DNA of 21,260 nucleotides. It comes from CAZQLW01 sp964639875 (GTDB lineage Archaea > Nanobdellota > Nanobdellia > Woesearchaeales > GW2011-AR9). Made by a program: the position numbers and the translations under genes. The notes beneath the pieces were generated by a model. That model saw only the letters and a program-made list of their open reading frames with translations, had not been told where the DNA came from and searched no databases. The DNA lies in contig CAZXEM010000008.1 of the NCBI GenBank assembly GCA_964639875.1, forward strand, positions 1 to 21,260, given 5' to 3'. Below are positions 6,070 to 13,475 of this stretch, in pieces. Every line of letters begins with the position of its first letter. The first letter of the stretch is position 1.

Positions 6070-6114
6070 TTTTGTTGATTAACCTTTATTTGTTTTAAAT
6101 CTTTTGTCAAAAAG

Positions 6115-6123
6115 TTTATAAAT
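6115..6123 (+). promoter_or_regulatory. TATA-like box and Shine-Dalgarno before the 121-residue gene
   Basis: TTTATAAAT is centred 26 nt before the ATG at 6145, and GGAGA lies at 6136-6140. Both a leaderless and a led transcript are possible. The divergent map promoter shares this 75-nt intergenic region. Confidence 0.45.
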
Positions 6124-6144
6124 GACTACTGCCCAGGAGATAAA

Positions 6145-6510
6145 ATGACAAATACACTTGAAAATTACCAATTAGAAAATCTAGCTAAAAAATGTGAAAC
6201 TCCAGAGATTTATGAGAATCTAATCTCTCATCGTGGAACTATTGGTTATGAAGCTTTATCTATTGCTTTAAAAGCTTCTCAACAGAGAGATGAATCTTTA
6301 GTGGGAAAAGCGTTAGATTTAGTTCGAGATTATACTTCTTTGAATGGAATGATAATGCCTAACAATTTACCCGCAGAATTATATTTTAATTTAACTTTTA
6401 ATGATTTTACAAAAAGAAGAAAATCTTGTGAAAAAAATGAATTGGCAAGTAAGTGGAAAACATTAAGAACAGTAAAAAGAACAAATAATTACCGATTAAC
6501 TCATCTTTAA
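6145..6510 (+). CDS. hypothetical protein, 121 residues
   Basis: Family not recognised. The protein is soluble and looks all-helical. Residues 5-70 read like two or three helical hairpins of repeat-protein kind (ENLAKKCETPEIYENLISHR, then ALSIALKASQQRDESLVGKA). The C-terminal third is strongly basic (TKRRKS, KWKTLRTVKRTNNYR) and could contact nucleic acid, though this is only inferred from charge. It stands between map and the HAD gene, convergent with the latter across 10 nt. Confidence 0.6.
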   Translation: MTNTLENYQLENLAKKCETPEIYENLISHRGTIGYEALSIALKASQQRDESLVGKALDLVRDYTSLNGMIMPNNLPAELYFNLTFNDFTKRRKSCEKNELASKWKTLRTVKRTNNYRLTHL

Positions 6511-6520
6511 TTTTTTTTGA

Positions 6521-7297
6521 TTAAAAAAATTCTTTCAACTTTCTTAACGAATCTTCAGGATTTTTAACAGTAGCAAAATCTACAATCTTAGTAGCAGGGT
6601 AATCATTTCCTCCCGGTTGTGTTTTATCTCCAATAAAGAAAACTTCAGAAAGTTTAAATTCATATTGTTTGCAGAACTCTTTTATCCCCCATGCTTTATC
6701 TTGACCTTTCCGGGTAATGTCTATTGAAGTCGTTCCCGCAATGTTAACATCATATTTTTCAAAATCTAATAATGTTTTTAGAAATTCTACCCTCACTTTT
6801 CTTTTTTCTCCGTCAGGGTCGAGAACTTTTTTCAATTCTATCGGAGCAGACCTTCCAATTGGAGATAAAGTTATTTGACTTTCCCGATCTTGAATCTGGT
6901 CTTCTTTAGTTGTTAAAGAAACAATTTGAAAATGGTTAACTAATTTTTCTAATGCTTCCATAATTTCTGTTCTTTCTTCTAATCCCAGTTTATTATTATA
7001 AACAACTGTTTTCTTTAATTCTTCTTCGTTAGATATCCTGCCAGAAACTTCAATACATTGCATCCCAGTACAAGGAAGAAGGTAATGTTTCTGTTTTAAC
7101 TGGTTAGACAACATTTCAGTAAGATACTTTTCTTTAGTTCCAGAAATAAAAGCAAAAACAAATCCTCGAAGAATTAAAGAATCAATCATCCCAGCCATTT
7201 CTGCAGTTACTAATTGAGTGGTTTCACAGATAGTTTCATCAACATCAGCAATAATAATTTTCTTTTCATTAAAATTAATTTCTTTTATATCTACCAT
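6521..7297 (-). CDS. HAD-superfamily phosphatase/mutase, eukaryotic phosphomannomutase-like
   Basis: 258 residues. HAD motif I is ADVDET (D18 nucleophile, D20 acid/base), motif II is the ISGT block (51-54), and motifs III/IV are GDKTQPGGND (223-232). The GDKT-PGGND block and the LSPIGRSA block (144-151) are typical of eukaryotic-type phosphomannomutase (PMM) and its HAD-IIB relatives, with the cap domain between about 85 and 190. Motif I has Glu where PMM usually has Gly (DVDGT). A role in interconverting mannose-1-P and mannose-6-P would feed sugar nucleotides to the neighbouring glycan genes. A generic sugar-phosphate phosphatase is the alternative. A TATA-like CTTTTAAAC (7324-7332, used on the minus strand) lies about 30 nt upstream of the start. 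Confidence 0.85.
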   Translation of the reverse strand: MVDIKEINFNEKKIIIADVDETICETTQLVTAEMAGMIDSLILRGFVFAFISGTKEKYLTEMLSNQLKQKHYLLPCTGMQCIEVSGRISNEEELKKTVVYNNKLGLEERTEIMEALEKLVNHFQIVSLTTKEDQIQDRESQITLSPIGRSAPIELKKVLDPDGEKRKVRVEFLKTLLDFEKYDVNIAGTTSIDITRKGQDKAWGIKEFCKQYEFKLSEVFFIGDKTQPGGNDYPATKIVDFATVKNPEDSLRKLKEFF

Positions 7298-7398
7298 CTT
7301 TTATTTTGAAGTAATTTAACTAACTTTTAAACATTTGTGAAATAATCATTCAGAACTAAGAAATAAATAATTTGAAGAATACCAAAATAAGCGTAATA

Positions 7399-7408
7399 TT
7401 TATAAATA
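7399..7408 (+). promoter_or_regulatory. TATA-like box for 5S rRNA
   Basis: TTTATAAATA is centred 25 nt before the first paired base of 5S rRNA (7429). This is the standard archaeal spacing and implies independent transcription of this gene. Confidence 0.55.
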
Positions 7409-7428
7409 GAGCTTCATCTGGAACTAAC

Positions 7429-7536
7429 GGACGGCCATAGGGGCGTGGTTCACCTGTTCCCATTTCGAACACAGAAGTTAAATGCGCTTCCGTATTGGAC
7501 TGTACTGCATTATGCGGGAAATTCAGTAAGCTGTCC
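7429..7536 (+). rRNA. rrf: 5S ribosomal RNA
   Basis: Helix I is formed by GGACGGC (7429-7435) and GCTGTCC (7530-7536). The conserved loop B/C core, TTCCCATTTCGAACACAGAAG (most of 7456-7478), is the hallmark of 5S rRNA. CTGTACTGCATTATGCGGG follows as helix IV/V region. The mature RNA is about 108 nt, somewhat shorter than the usual 115-125, so the termini may extend a few bases. No 16S, 23S or linked tRNA lies in the window, so this is a solitary 5S gene with its own TATA box and a T-rich stretch (7540-7549) as probable terminator. Confidence 0.93.
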
Positions 7537-7539
7537 ACC

Positions 7540-7549
7540 TTATTTTTCT
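7540..7549 (+). terminator. T-rich terminator of 5S rRNA
   Basis: TTATTTTTCT follows the 5S 3' helix by a few bases. Archaeal RNA polymerase commonly stops at such T-runs. Confidence 0.4.
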
Positions 7550-7575
7550 AAACAAATTAATTAAGAATCATAAAT

Positions 7576-7585
7576 CTTATAAATT
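7576..7585 (+). promoter_or_regulatory. TATA-like box for the 96-residue gene
   Basis: CTTATAAATT is centred 27 nt before the ATG at 7607, without a Shine-Dalgarno sequence, so the transcript is probably leaderless. Confidence 0.45.
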
Positions 7586-7606
7586 AACCATTCTGTTGAA
7601 AACGAT

Positions 7607-7897
7607 ATGGTCGCATTAGAAAAAATGTTTGATTCAAGAACTATTCAAAGAGATTTTGAGCAATCTATGGATTATTATGAAAATAAGGCACCTAAAGAAT
7701 TACTTGATAAGTTTACTGGAGAATTATTAAATGAATTTTCTCAATTAGAATATGGTCCGATTAATCCTGGTTTGTTAAATTTAAATTGGTTTTTGTATTC
7801 TAAAGTAAAAGAAACTACTCACAATTTAGCAACTCATATTGAAAAGTGTGATCAAAAATTGTCAGAGGTTTATGAATATTTTTCAGTTATACCGTGA
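7607..7897 (+). CDS. hypothetical protein, 96 residues
   Basis: Family not recognised. It is a small acidic, helical, soluble protein with no membrane span. It contains a Pro/Gly-rich bend in the middle (YGPINPGLLNLNW) between two helical parts, and one Cys near the C-terminus (HIEKCDQK). It has its own TATA-like box and is separated by about 100 nt from the sugar-nucleotide operon, so no link to that pathway is implied. Confidence 0.6.
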   Translation: MVALEKMFDSRTIQRDFEQSMDYYENKAPKELLDKFTGELLNEFSQLEYGPINPGLLNLNWFLYSKVKETTHNLATHIEKCDQKLSEVYEYFSVIP

Positions 7898-7943
7898 TTT
7901 AAACATTCAGATATTATCTATTTAATACCAATCTTCCATAACA

Positions 7944-7989
7944 CTTTTAAACAAATTTCTTATCTTTAGTATATAAAACTTAGAGGTGA
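7944..7989 (+). promoter_or_regulatory. promoter and Shine-Dalgarno of the nucleotide-sugar operon
   Basis: CTTTTAAAC (7944-7952) is a TATA-like box that would place the transcript start near 7975; TATATAAAA (7970-7978) is a second AT box. The motif GAGGTGA (7983-7989) follows, a strong ribosome-binding site 6 nt before the ATT at 7996. The TGA inside it (7987-7989) is an in-frame stop and rules out any earlier start. Confidence 0.55.
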
Positions 7990-7995
7990 ATTAAA

Positions 7996-8733
7996 ATTAA
8001 AGTATTAATATTAGCTGCAGGGTACGCCACCAGACTTTATCCATTAACTTTAAATCAACCAAAACCTTTGCTTAAAGTTGGAAATAAACCAATAATTGAA
8101 CATATCCTGGAAAAAATTGAAAGTGTAAACGAAGTAGAAGAAGTACTTGTTGTTACTAATGCTCGTTTTTATGACCATTTTAGAGTTTGGCTTAATGATT
8201 ACACATTTTCAAAAAAGATTAAAATCATTAATGATGGAACAATTAGTAATGATGATCGATTAGGAGCAGTAGGAGACATCAATTTTGTTTTAAAAGAGGA
8301 AGAAATTAAAAGTGACCTTCTTGTTATTGCTGGTGATAATCTTTTTGGGTTTGAATTAAACAAACTAATTGGCCAATATAAAGATAATAATAAATCAATT
8401 GTCGCTTTCCGTGATTTAAAAGATGTTAATAAAGTAAAAGGTAAATTTGGCGTTGGCATCCTAGAAGCAAGCAAAATCATCGATTTTGAAGAAAAACCGT
8501 TAGTGCCTAAAAGCAGTCTAGCGGCAACTGCCTGTTATTTATTCACTAAAGAAGACTTAAAACATGTAGAAAAATCAATTGAACAAGGAAAAGCTGATAA
8601 TCCTGGCGATTTGGTTAAACACTTAGTAAAAGAATCAGAAATTCACGGTTTTGTTTTTGACGAACATTGGTACGACGTTGGTAGTTTTGAATCATTAAAA
8701 GAAGCAGAGGGGGTTTACAAAAATGAGAATTAG
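7996..8733 (+). CDS. sugar-1-phosphate nucleotidyltransferase, probable AUU start
   Basis: 245 residues if read from ATT 7996. The N-terminus then reads MKVLILAAGYATRLYPLT followed by QPKPLLKVGNKPIIEH, the exact signature of RmlA/GlmU-type nucleotidyltransferases (NTP + sugar-1-P to NDP-sugar + PPi). No ATG, GTG or TTG exists between the in-frame stop at 7987-7989 and TTG 8068. Starting at that TTG would remove the nucleotide-binding loop (residues 1-24). ATT 7996 lies 6 nt after GAGGTGA. An AUU start is therefore the best reading; a base error for ATG is the alternative. Metal-binding AGDN and FEEKP/WYDVGS blocks follow. There is no left-handed beta-helix domain. As first gene of the operon and followed by UDP-glucose dehydrogenase (11-nt overlap), UTP:glucose-1-P is a plausible substrate pair, but the sequence alone does not settle it. 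Confidence 0.88.
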   Translation: MKVLILAAGYATRLYPLTLNQPKPLLKVGNKPIIEHILEKIESVNEVEEVLVVTNARFYDHFRVWLNDYTFSKKIKIINDGTISNDDRLGAVGDINFVLKEEEIKSDLLVIAGDNLFGFELNKLIGQYKDNNKSIVAFRDLKDVNKVKGKFGVGILEASKIIDFEEKPLVPKSSLAATACYLFTKEDLKHVEKSIEQGKADNPGDLVKHLVKESEIHGFVFDEHWYDVGSFESLKEAEGVYKNEN

Positions 8734-10024
8734 TATTTTTGGTACGGGTTATGTAGGATTAGTTACTGGAGCATGTTTAGCTAATTTGGGTCATCAAATA
8801 ACTTGTGTTGATATTGACGAAAAAAAGATAGAAATATTGAACCAAGGAAAGATCCCATTTTATGAACCTGGTTTGAAAGAGTTAGTAGCTAAAAATAAAG
8901 AAAAAGGAAGACTTAACTTTACTATAAATGCTGAAGAAGCAATTGCATCTGCAGAAGCAATCTTTAATTGTGTTGGCACTCCTAGCCAGGATGATGGTTC
9001 AGCAAATTTAAATTACGTATTTAATGTCGCTGAAAAAGTAGGAAAAATTGCGCAAGGTTACAAATTATTAATTAATAAAAGTACGGTCCCTGCAAATACT
9101 GCCAGAAAATGTCAAAATATAATTAAAATCACTAATCCCAATTCTGAAGTTGAAATGGTTTCTAATCCTGAATTTCTTAAAGAGGGAAGTGCAATTTATG
9201 ATTTCACGCACCCGGACAAAATTGTTGTTGGTGCAAAAAGTGGAAAAGCTTACAGTATTCTTAGAAAAATTTATACTGGCAGAGTTAGAACATATATCCC
9301 TTTTTTAGAAACTGATTGGGAAACTGCTGAACTAATTAAGTATGGTAATAATTCTTTTTTAGCAACAAAAATTTGTTTTATTAACGAAATCGCTAACATT
9401 TGTGATCGAATTGGTGCAGATGTTAAACTGGTAACTCAAGCAATGGGTTTAGATTACAGAATTAGTCCAAAATTTCTTAACCCGGGTATTGGTTATGGAG
9501 GAAGTTGTTTCCCAAAAGATGTTCGAGCGTTATACCATACAGCTAAAGAAAATGGTTATGATGCAAAATTTTTGCGAGAAGTTGATCAATTGAATGAAAG
9601 ACAAAAAGAAATCTTTATCCCATTAATATTAAAAAAGTTGGAAGAAGTGCAAGGTAACACCGTTAGTATTTTAGGGTTAAGTTTTAAACCAAAAACTGAT
9701 GACGTTAGAGAATCAAGTTCCTTAAGACTGATTAATAAACTTCTTGAAAAGAATATTAAAATTAAAGTTTATGACCCCATTGCCATGGACAATGTTAAAG
9801 AGATTTATCCTCAACAGATAACATATTGTAACTCTGTCGAAGAATCTGTAGAGGAAAGCGACATTATTGTCTTATCTACGGAATGGGATGAATTTAGAAA
9901 CATTAATTTTTCAGAGTTAGGTAAAAAAATGAAAAATAAAATCTTATTTGACGGCAGGAATATCTATGAACCCGAATTAGTCCGTGAAGAAGGTTTTGAA
10001 TATTATGGTGTTGGAAGAAAATAA
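8723..10024 (+). CDS. UDP-glucose 6-dehydrogenase
   Basis: 433 residues. It oxidises UDP-glucose to UDP-glucuronate with two NAD+ in the cytoplasm. Visible are the Rossmann loop GTGYVGLVTG (7-16), the YEPGLKEL block, the NKSTVPANT and NPEFLKEGSA blocks, and the NPGIGYGGSCFPKD active-site segment with catalytic Cys about residue 262. The C-terminal domain has GLSFKPKTDDVRESSS and YDPIAM. Length and order match TuaD/Ugd/AglM enzymes. Its start overlaps the nucleotidyltransferase by 11 nt and follows a purine-rich GAGGGGG site. The next gene begins 16 nt downstream with its own AGAGGT site. Confidence 0.95.
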   Translation: MRISIFGTGYVGLVTGACLANLGHQITCVDIDEKKIEILNQGKIPFYEPGLKELVAKNKEKGRLNFTINAEEAIASAEAIFNCVGTPSQDDGSANLNYVFNVAEKVGKIAQGYKLLINKSTVPANTARKCQNIIKITNPNSEVEMVSNPEFLKEGSAIYDFTHPDKIVVGAKSGKAYSILRKIYTGRVRTYIPFLETDWETAELIKYGNNSFLATKICFINEIANICDRIGADVKLVTQAMGLDYRISPKFLNPGIGYGGSCFPKDVRALYHTAKENGYDAKFLREVDQLNERQKEIFIPLILKKLEEVQGNTVSILGLSFKPKTDDVRESSSLRLINKLLEKNIKIKVYDPIAMDNVKEIYPQQITYCNSVEESVEESDIIVLSTEWDEFRNINFSELGKKMKNKILFDGRNIYEPELVREEGFEYYGVGRK

Positions 10025-10040
10025 ATGAGAGGTAAACAAA

Positions 10041-10274
10041 ATGTCAGACATTGAAAAAGCAATTGTAGAAATTATTAAAGAGAGGCAAGGGGTCCAAAAA
10101 GACACCCTCTTTAATTTAGTGATTGCAAAAGTAGGCAGTACTACAAATCCAATGAATGGAGATAAATATGTTCAAGTTTTTGAAGATTTAATTGGCAACC
10201 AAACAATTGTAAAAAAAGAAATTGTTTATGAAGATCCAACAATAAAAGGAGAGGGGTATTTCTTACAACAATGA
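10041..10274 (+). CDS. small protein of unknown function, 77 residues, in the sugar operon
   Basis: Preceded by AGAGGT (10027-10032) and overlapping the epimerase start by 4 nt (ATGA), it is clearly part of the operon. Order and length suggest a winged-helix-like fold: helix IEKAIVEIIKERQG, helix KDTLFNLVIAKVG, a third helix around KYVQVFEDLIGN, then a strand pair (QTIVKKEIVYED, GYFLQQ). It has no catalytic motif. It could be a small regulator or an accessory subunit; this is inference from secondary-structure appearance only. A 7-bp hairpin with a 1-nt bulge (AGGGGTC/GACACCCT, 10088-10108) lies inside the coding sequence. Confidence 0.7.
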   Translation: MSDIEKAIVEIIKERQGVQKDTLFNLVIAKVGSTTNPMNGDKYVQVFEDLIGNQTIVKKEIVYEDPTIKGEGYFLQQ

Positions 10275-11218
10275 AAATTCTAGTTACAGGAGGAGCAGGG
10301 TTTATTGGCAGTCATGTTTGTGATAGCCTACTTGATCGTGGCGATGAAGTAATTGCGATTGACAATTTCAATGATTATTATAATCCTGAAACCAAAGAAA
10401 AAAATGTAAAGCATAACCTTACTAATCCACAGTTCAAACTATTTCGTGCAGACATCACTAACTTTTCTGAAATGGAAAATATTTTTTCAACAGAAAAACC
10501 TGATAAAATAATTAATTTAGCTGCTCGAGCAGGGGTCAGACCTTCAATTAAAGACCCGTTTATTTATGAAAAAGTTAATATTAAAGGACTATTAAATTTG
10601 TTAGAACTATCCAAAATATTTAAAGTTAAAAACTTTATTTCTGCATCAAGTTCTTCTGTTTATGGAAATCGTCAAGAAGGTCCGTTTAAAGAAACAGATG
10701 ATGTGAACAGACCAATTTCCCCTTACGCCGCTACTAAAAAAGCAGGCGAGGAAATGTGTTATACTTACCACCATCTTTATGGGTTAAAATGTTCTTGTTT
10801 ACGTTTTTTTACTGTTTATGGACCACGGGGAAGACCAGATATGGCCCCTTTAAAATTTACCAAAATGATTAGTAATGAAGAAGAAATTCAAGTGTACGGC
10901 GAAGGAAACTCAAAAAGAGACTACACTTTTATAAGTGATATTGTCTCTGGGATTATAGCTGCTCTTGATTGTGATTTTGATTATGAAATCTTTAATCTGG
11001 GTGGTTCAAACCCAGTGGAATTAAATTATTTCATTTCTGTTATAGAAAATGCGGTTGGTAAAAAAGCCATTAAAAAACATATTGAAAAACAACAAGGTGA
11101 TGTAGAGATAACATTTGCTGATCTTAATAAAAGTGAAAGAATGTTAGGGTACAAACCTAAAATCAGAATTGAAGAAGGAATTAAAAAATTAGTGGAATGG
11201 TATCAGAAAAATGGATGA
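10271..11218 (+). CDS. NAD-dependent UDP-sugar epimerase, UDP-glucuronate 4-epimerase-like
   Basis: 315 residues, an extended short-chain dehydrogenase/reductase. NAD-binding GGAGFIG (7-13), the DNFNDYYNPETK and AARAGVRPSI blocks, and FFTVYGPRGRPDMAPLKFT are characteristic of UDP-glucuronate 4-epimerases. The active-site Ser region SASSSSVYG and Y152-x3-K156 (SPYAATKK) are intact. The product of the preceding UDP-glucose dehydrogenase would be its substrate, giving UDP-galacturonate. UDP-GlcNAc or UDP-Glc 4-epimerase activity cannot be excluded. It overlaps both neighbours (4 nt and 8 nt), which points to translational coupling. Confidence 0.9.
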   Translation: MKILVTGGAGFIGSHVCDSLLDRGDEVIAIDNFNDYYNPETKEKNVKHNLTNPQFKLFRADITNFSEMENIFSTEKPDKIINLAARAGVRPSIKDPFIYEKVNIKGLLNLLELSKIFKVKNFISASSSSVYGNRQEGPFKETDDVNRPISPYAATKKAGEEMCYTYHHLYGLKCSCLRFFTVYGPRGRPDMAPLKFTKMISNEEEIQVYGEGNSKRDYTFISDIVSGIIAALDCDFDYEIFNLGGSNPVELNYFISVIENAVGKKAIKKHIEKQQGDVEITFADLNKSERMLGYKPKIRIEEGIKKLVEWYQKNG

Positions 11219-12509
11219 AATAATTAACAAGACAATTAATGAAAGAACAAACGAAACAATATGTGTAATTGGATTGGGTTATGTAGGATTACCCTTAGCT
11301 TGTTTAAGTTCAAAACATTTTGAAGTTTTTGGATATGATATTGATGAAGATAAAATTAATAAAATTAATAACCATATTTGTCCTTTGAATGACAGTTATC
11401 TTAACAAAGTGTTTAAAACTCATTCAATTAAAGCAACAAATAACCCAGAAGTGATTTCTCAATCAGACATAATTTTAATTTGTGTTCCTACTCCCATAGA
11501 TGAGAATCATAAACCTAATTTGATCCCATTAAAAAGCGCAGCAGAATTAGTTTCTAAAAATTTAAAGAAAGGACAATTGATTATTGTTGAATCAACCATT
11601 TATCCAGGGACAACAGAAGAAGTGGTTATCCCAATTTTAGAACAATCAGGATTAAAAGCAGGCATTGATTTTGGAGTAGCCTATTGTCCAGAAAGAATTG
11701 ACCCAGGTAATGAAAAATGGGTCTTAGAAAATATTTCTCGAGTGTTAAGTGCTTTAAATGAAGAAAATGCGTTACAGGCAAAAAAATTTTACAGCACTTT
11801 TATTAATGCTGAAATAAAAATATTAAAATCTTTAAAATCTGCAGAAGCAGTAAAAATATTAGAAAATACGTTCAGAGATATTAACATTGCATTTATCAAT
11901 GAAATGGCTAAGAGTTTTAATTCTCTTGGCATTGATTTGATAGAAGTGATTGAGGGTGCTTCTTCAAAACCATTTGGCTTTATGCCTTTCTATCCAGGAC
12001 CTGGAGTGGGTGGTCATTGCATCCCAGTAGATCCATATTATTTAATTGAAAGAGCTAAAGCTAACAATTTCGACCATCAATTTTTGAAACTAGCCAGAGA
12101 AATTAATCTTTCAATGCCTAACTATGTGGTTAACATTTTACAAAAAGAATTGAATAAATTATCAGTACCAATTGAAAATTCAAAAATTGGAGTTTATGGT
12201 TTAGCATATAAAAAAAACGTTGATGATATTAGAGAAAGTCCTTCGTTAAAAATAATTCAACTTATTAAAGAATTAGGAGCAGAAGTAAAAGTTTATGATC
12301 CTTTTGTAAAAAGTGAATCTGACTTTAATAATTTGAATGAATTTTTAGCACATATCGACCATTTGATTATTGCTACTGACCACGACGAGATATTAAAATC
12401 AAATCCTCAAAATTTTGAAGAAAAAAATATAAAACTCATTATTGATTGTAAAAGTAACCTGGACCAAAAAGATTTCAATTCAACGATTTGTAAAGGAATT
12501 GGGAAATAA
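11211..12509 (+). CDS. UDP-HexNAc (ManNAc/GlcNAc-type) 6-dehydrogenase
   Basis: 432 residues, nucleotide-sugar dehydrogenase. It is closer in its motifs to WecC/WbpA than to UDP-glucose dehydrogenase: GLGYVGLPLA (Rossmann loop), VESTIYPGTTEE, CPERIDPGN, and GPGVGGHCIPVDPYYL with catalytic Cys about 270. The C-terminus holds GLAYKKNVDDIRESPS and YDPF. Expected role: four-electron oxidation of UDP-ManNAc or UDP-GlcNAc to the uronic acid, a common building block of archaeal N-glycans. The first 14 residues (MDEIINKTINERTN) precede the usual start; the ATG overlaps the epimerase by 8 nt. It is the last gene of the operon, ending 33 nt from the convergent uppP. Confidence 0.92.
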   Translation: MDEIINKTINERTNETICVIGLGYVGLPLACLSSKHFEVFGYDIDEDKINKINNHICPLNDSYLNKVFKTHSIKATNNPEVISQSDIILICVPTPIDENHKPNLIPLKSAAELVSKNLKKGQLIIVESTIYPGTTEEVVIPILEQSGLKAGIDFGVAYCPERIDPGNEKWVLENISRVLSALNEENALQAKKFYSTFINAEIKILKSLKSAEAVKILENTFRDINIAFINEMAKSFNSLGIDLIEVIEGASSKPFGFMPFYPGPGVGGHCIPVDPYYLIERAKANNFDHQFLKLAREINLSMPNYVVNILQKELNKLSVPIENSKIGVYGLAYKKNVDDIRESPSLKIIQLIKELGAEVKVYDPFVKSESDFNNLNEFLAHIDHLIIATDHDEILKSNPQNFEEKNIKLIIDCKSNLDQKDFNSTICKGIGK

Positions 12510-12542
12510 AATTATAAAAAGATTTAAAAAAATAATCTCTGT

Positions 12543-13301
12543 CTAAAGAAAGAATAAAACTAAAATACCTAATCCCAAACAGTACCAACCAAAATACCAA
12601 AACTGTTCTTTTTTAACCATCTTTAACAATAATTTTAGAGAAAAGAAACCAACAATGACTGTTGTTAAAAAACCAATTAACAAAGCAGGAACATTACTAA
12701 TCTGACCAAAATTTTTAAATTCTAAAATTGTAGCTCCAAGAATAGCGGGGATAAATAATAAAAATGAAAATCTTACTGCTTCTTCTCTTTTAACACTTTG
12801 TATCAGTCCAGAAGAGATAGTCATTCCTGAACGAGAAACTCCTGGTAAAATAGCTAACGCCTGGGCAAAGCCCACTATTACAATCGATTTCCAACTTAAT
12901 TTCTTATTTTTTTGGCGAGGGTATTTTGAAAGAAATAAAATGATACTGGTAAATATTAAAGAAAACCCTACAACTGTTAAACTTCCAAAAGCTGATTTAA
13001 CCGCATCATTAAAAAAATAGCCAATGAATCCTATTGGGATTGAAGCAACAATTAACCACAGGGTATATTTAACGTAAAACTTTTCCCAACGAAAAAAACC
13101 TTGCCCTAACTTTAAAATATCTTTAAAAAATACTAAAAAAATTACTAAAAGACTTCCTAAATGCAAAAATAGATCAAAAATAACTGGTTGATGTAAACCA
13201 AACAATTCTTGAAATATAACTAAATGTCCAGAAGAACTTATTGGTAACCATTCTGTAAAACCTTGTACAACACCTAACATTATTGCTTCTAAAATATTCA
13301 T
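12543..13301 (-). CDS. uppP: undecaprenyl-diphosphatase family (UppP/BacA)
   Basis: 252 residues, about seven or eight membrane helices. The two signature segments are present: EWLPISSSGHL (17-27) and LPGVSRSGMT (152-161), which hold the catalytic Glu, Ser, His and Arg residues of the family. The protein hydrolyses C55- or dolichyl-type polyprenyl diphosphate at the membrane to recycle the lipid carrier. Here, beside aglB and a flippase, it would return the carrier left after glycan transfer. Start MNILEAIMLGVVQGFTEWLP is the normal family N-terminus. A TATA-like box (13326-13333, used on the minus strand) is about 28 nt upstream. Confidence 0.94.
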   Translation of the reverse strand: MNILEAIMLGVVQGFTEWLPISSSGHLVIFQELFGLHQPVIFDLFLHLGSLLVIFLVFFKDILKLGQGFFRWEKFYVKYTLWLIVASIPIGFIGYFFNDAVKSAFGSLTVVGFSLIFTSIILFLSKYPRQKNKKLSWKSIVIVGFAQALAILPGVSRSGMTISSGLIQSVKREEAVRFSFLLFIPAILGATILEFKNFGQISNVPALLIGFLTTVIVGFFSLKLLLKMVKKEQFWYFGWYCLGLGILVLFFL

Positions 13302-13440
13302 TAAATTTACAAAAATGAAGACCAGTTTATATTATTTATGATTAAAAACAATTAGGATGAATTCAACATAAAATAAATATAAAGTTAAATCAGATTAATA
13401 TAAAGCCAAATGAAGTTTAATTAGCCTAAAAACCAGTAAA

Positions 13441-13454
13441 GCTTTTAAATAAAA
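13441..13454 (+). promoter_or_regulatory. TATA-like box for the aglB operon
   Basis: GCTTTTAAATAAAA is centred about 29 nt before the ATG at 13476, with no Shine-Dalgarno sequence in between. The 174-nt space between uppP and this gene otherwise holds only AT-rich sequence and the divergent uppP promoter. Confidence 0.45.
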
Positions 13455-13475
13455 CTGTTCTTAGTTAAGTAAAAG

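Noticed and set aside
7429..7441. Resemblance of the 5S start (GGACGGCCATAGG) to the tRNA-His start (GGCGGCCATGGTG)
   Set aside because: Short GC-rich helix ends in stable RNAs look alike by chance; no further similarity follows.
7356..7538. 60-codon minus-strand open frame over the 5S gene
   Set aside because: It is antisense to a clear 5S rRNA and to its promoter; no protein features.
10088..10108. Hairpin AGGGGTC/GACACCCT as attenuator or riboswitch
   Set aside because: It lies within a coding sequence, has a bulge and no clear T-run; chance or weak mRNA structure is more likely.
13302..13475. AT-rich gap between uppP and the aglB operon as a possible C/D box RNA or small gene
   Set aside because: No paired box C/box D motifs and no credible ORF; only the two divergent TATA-like boxes are supported.
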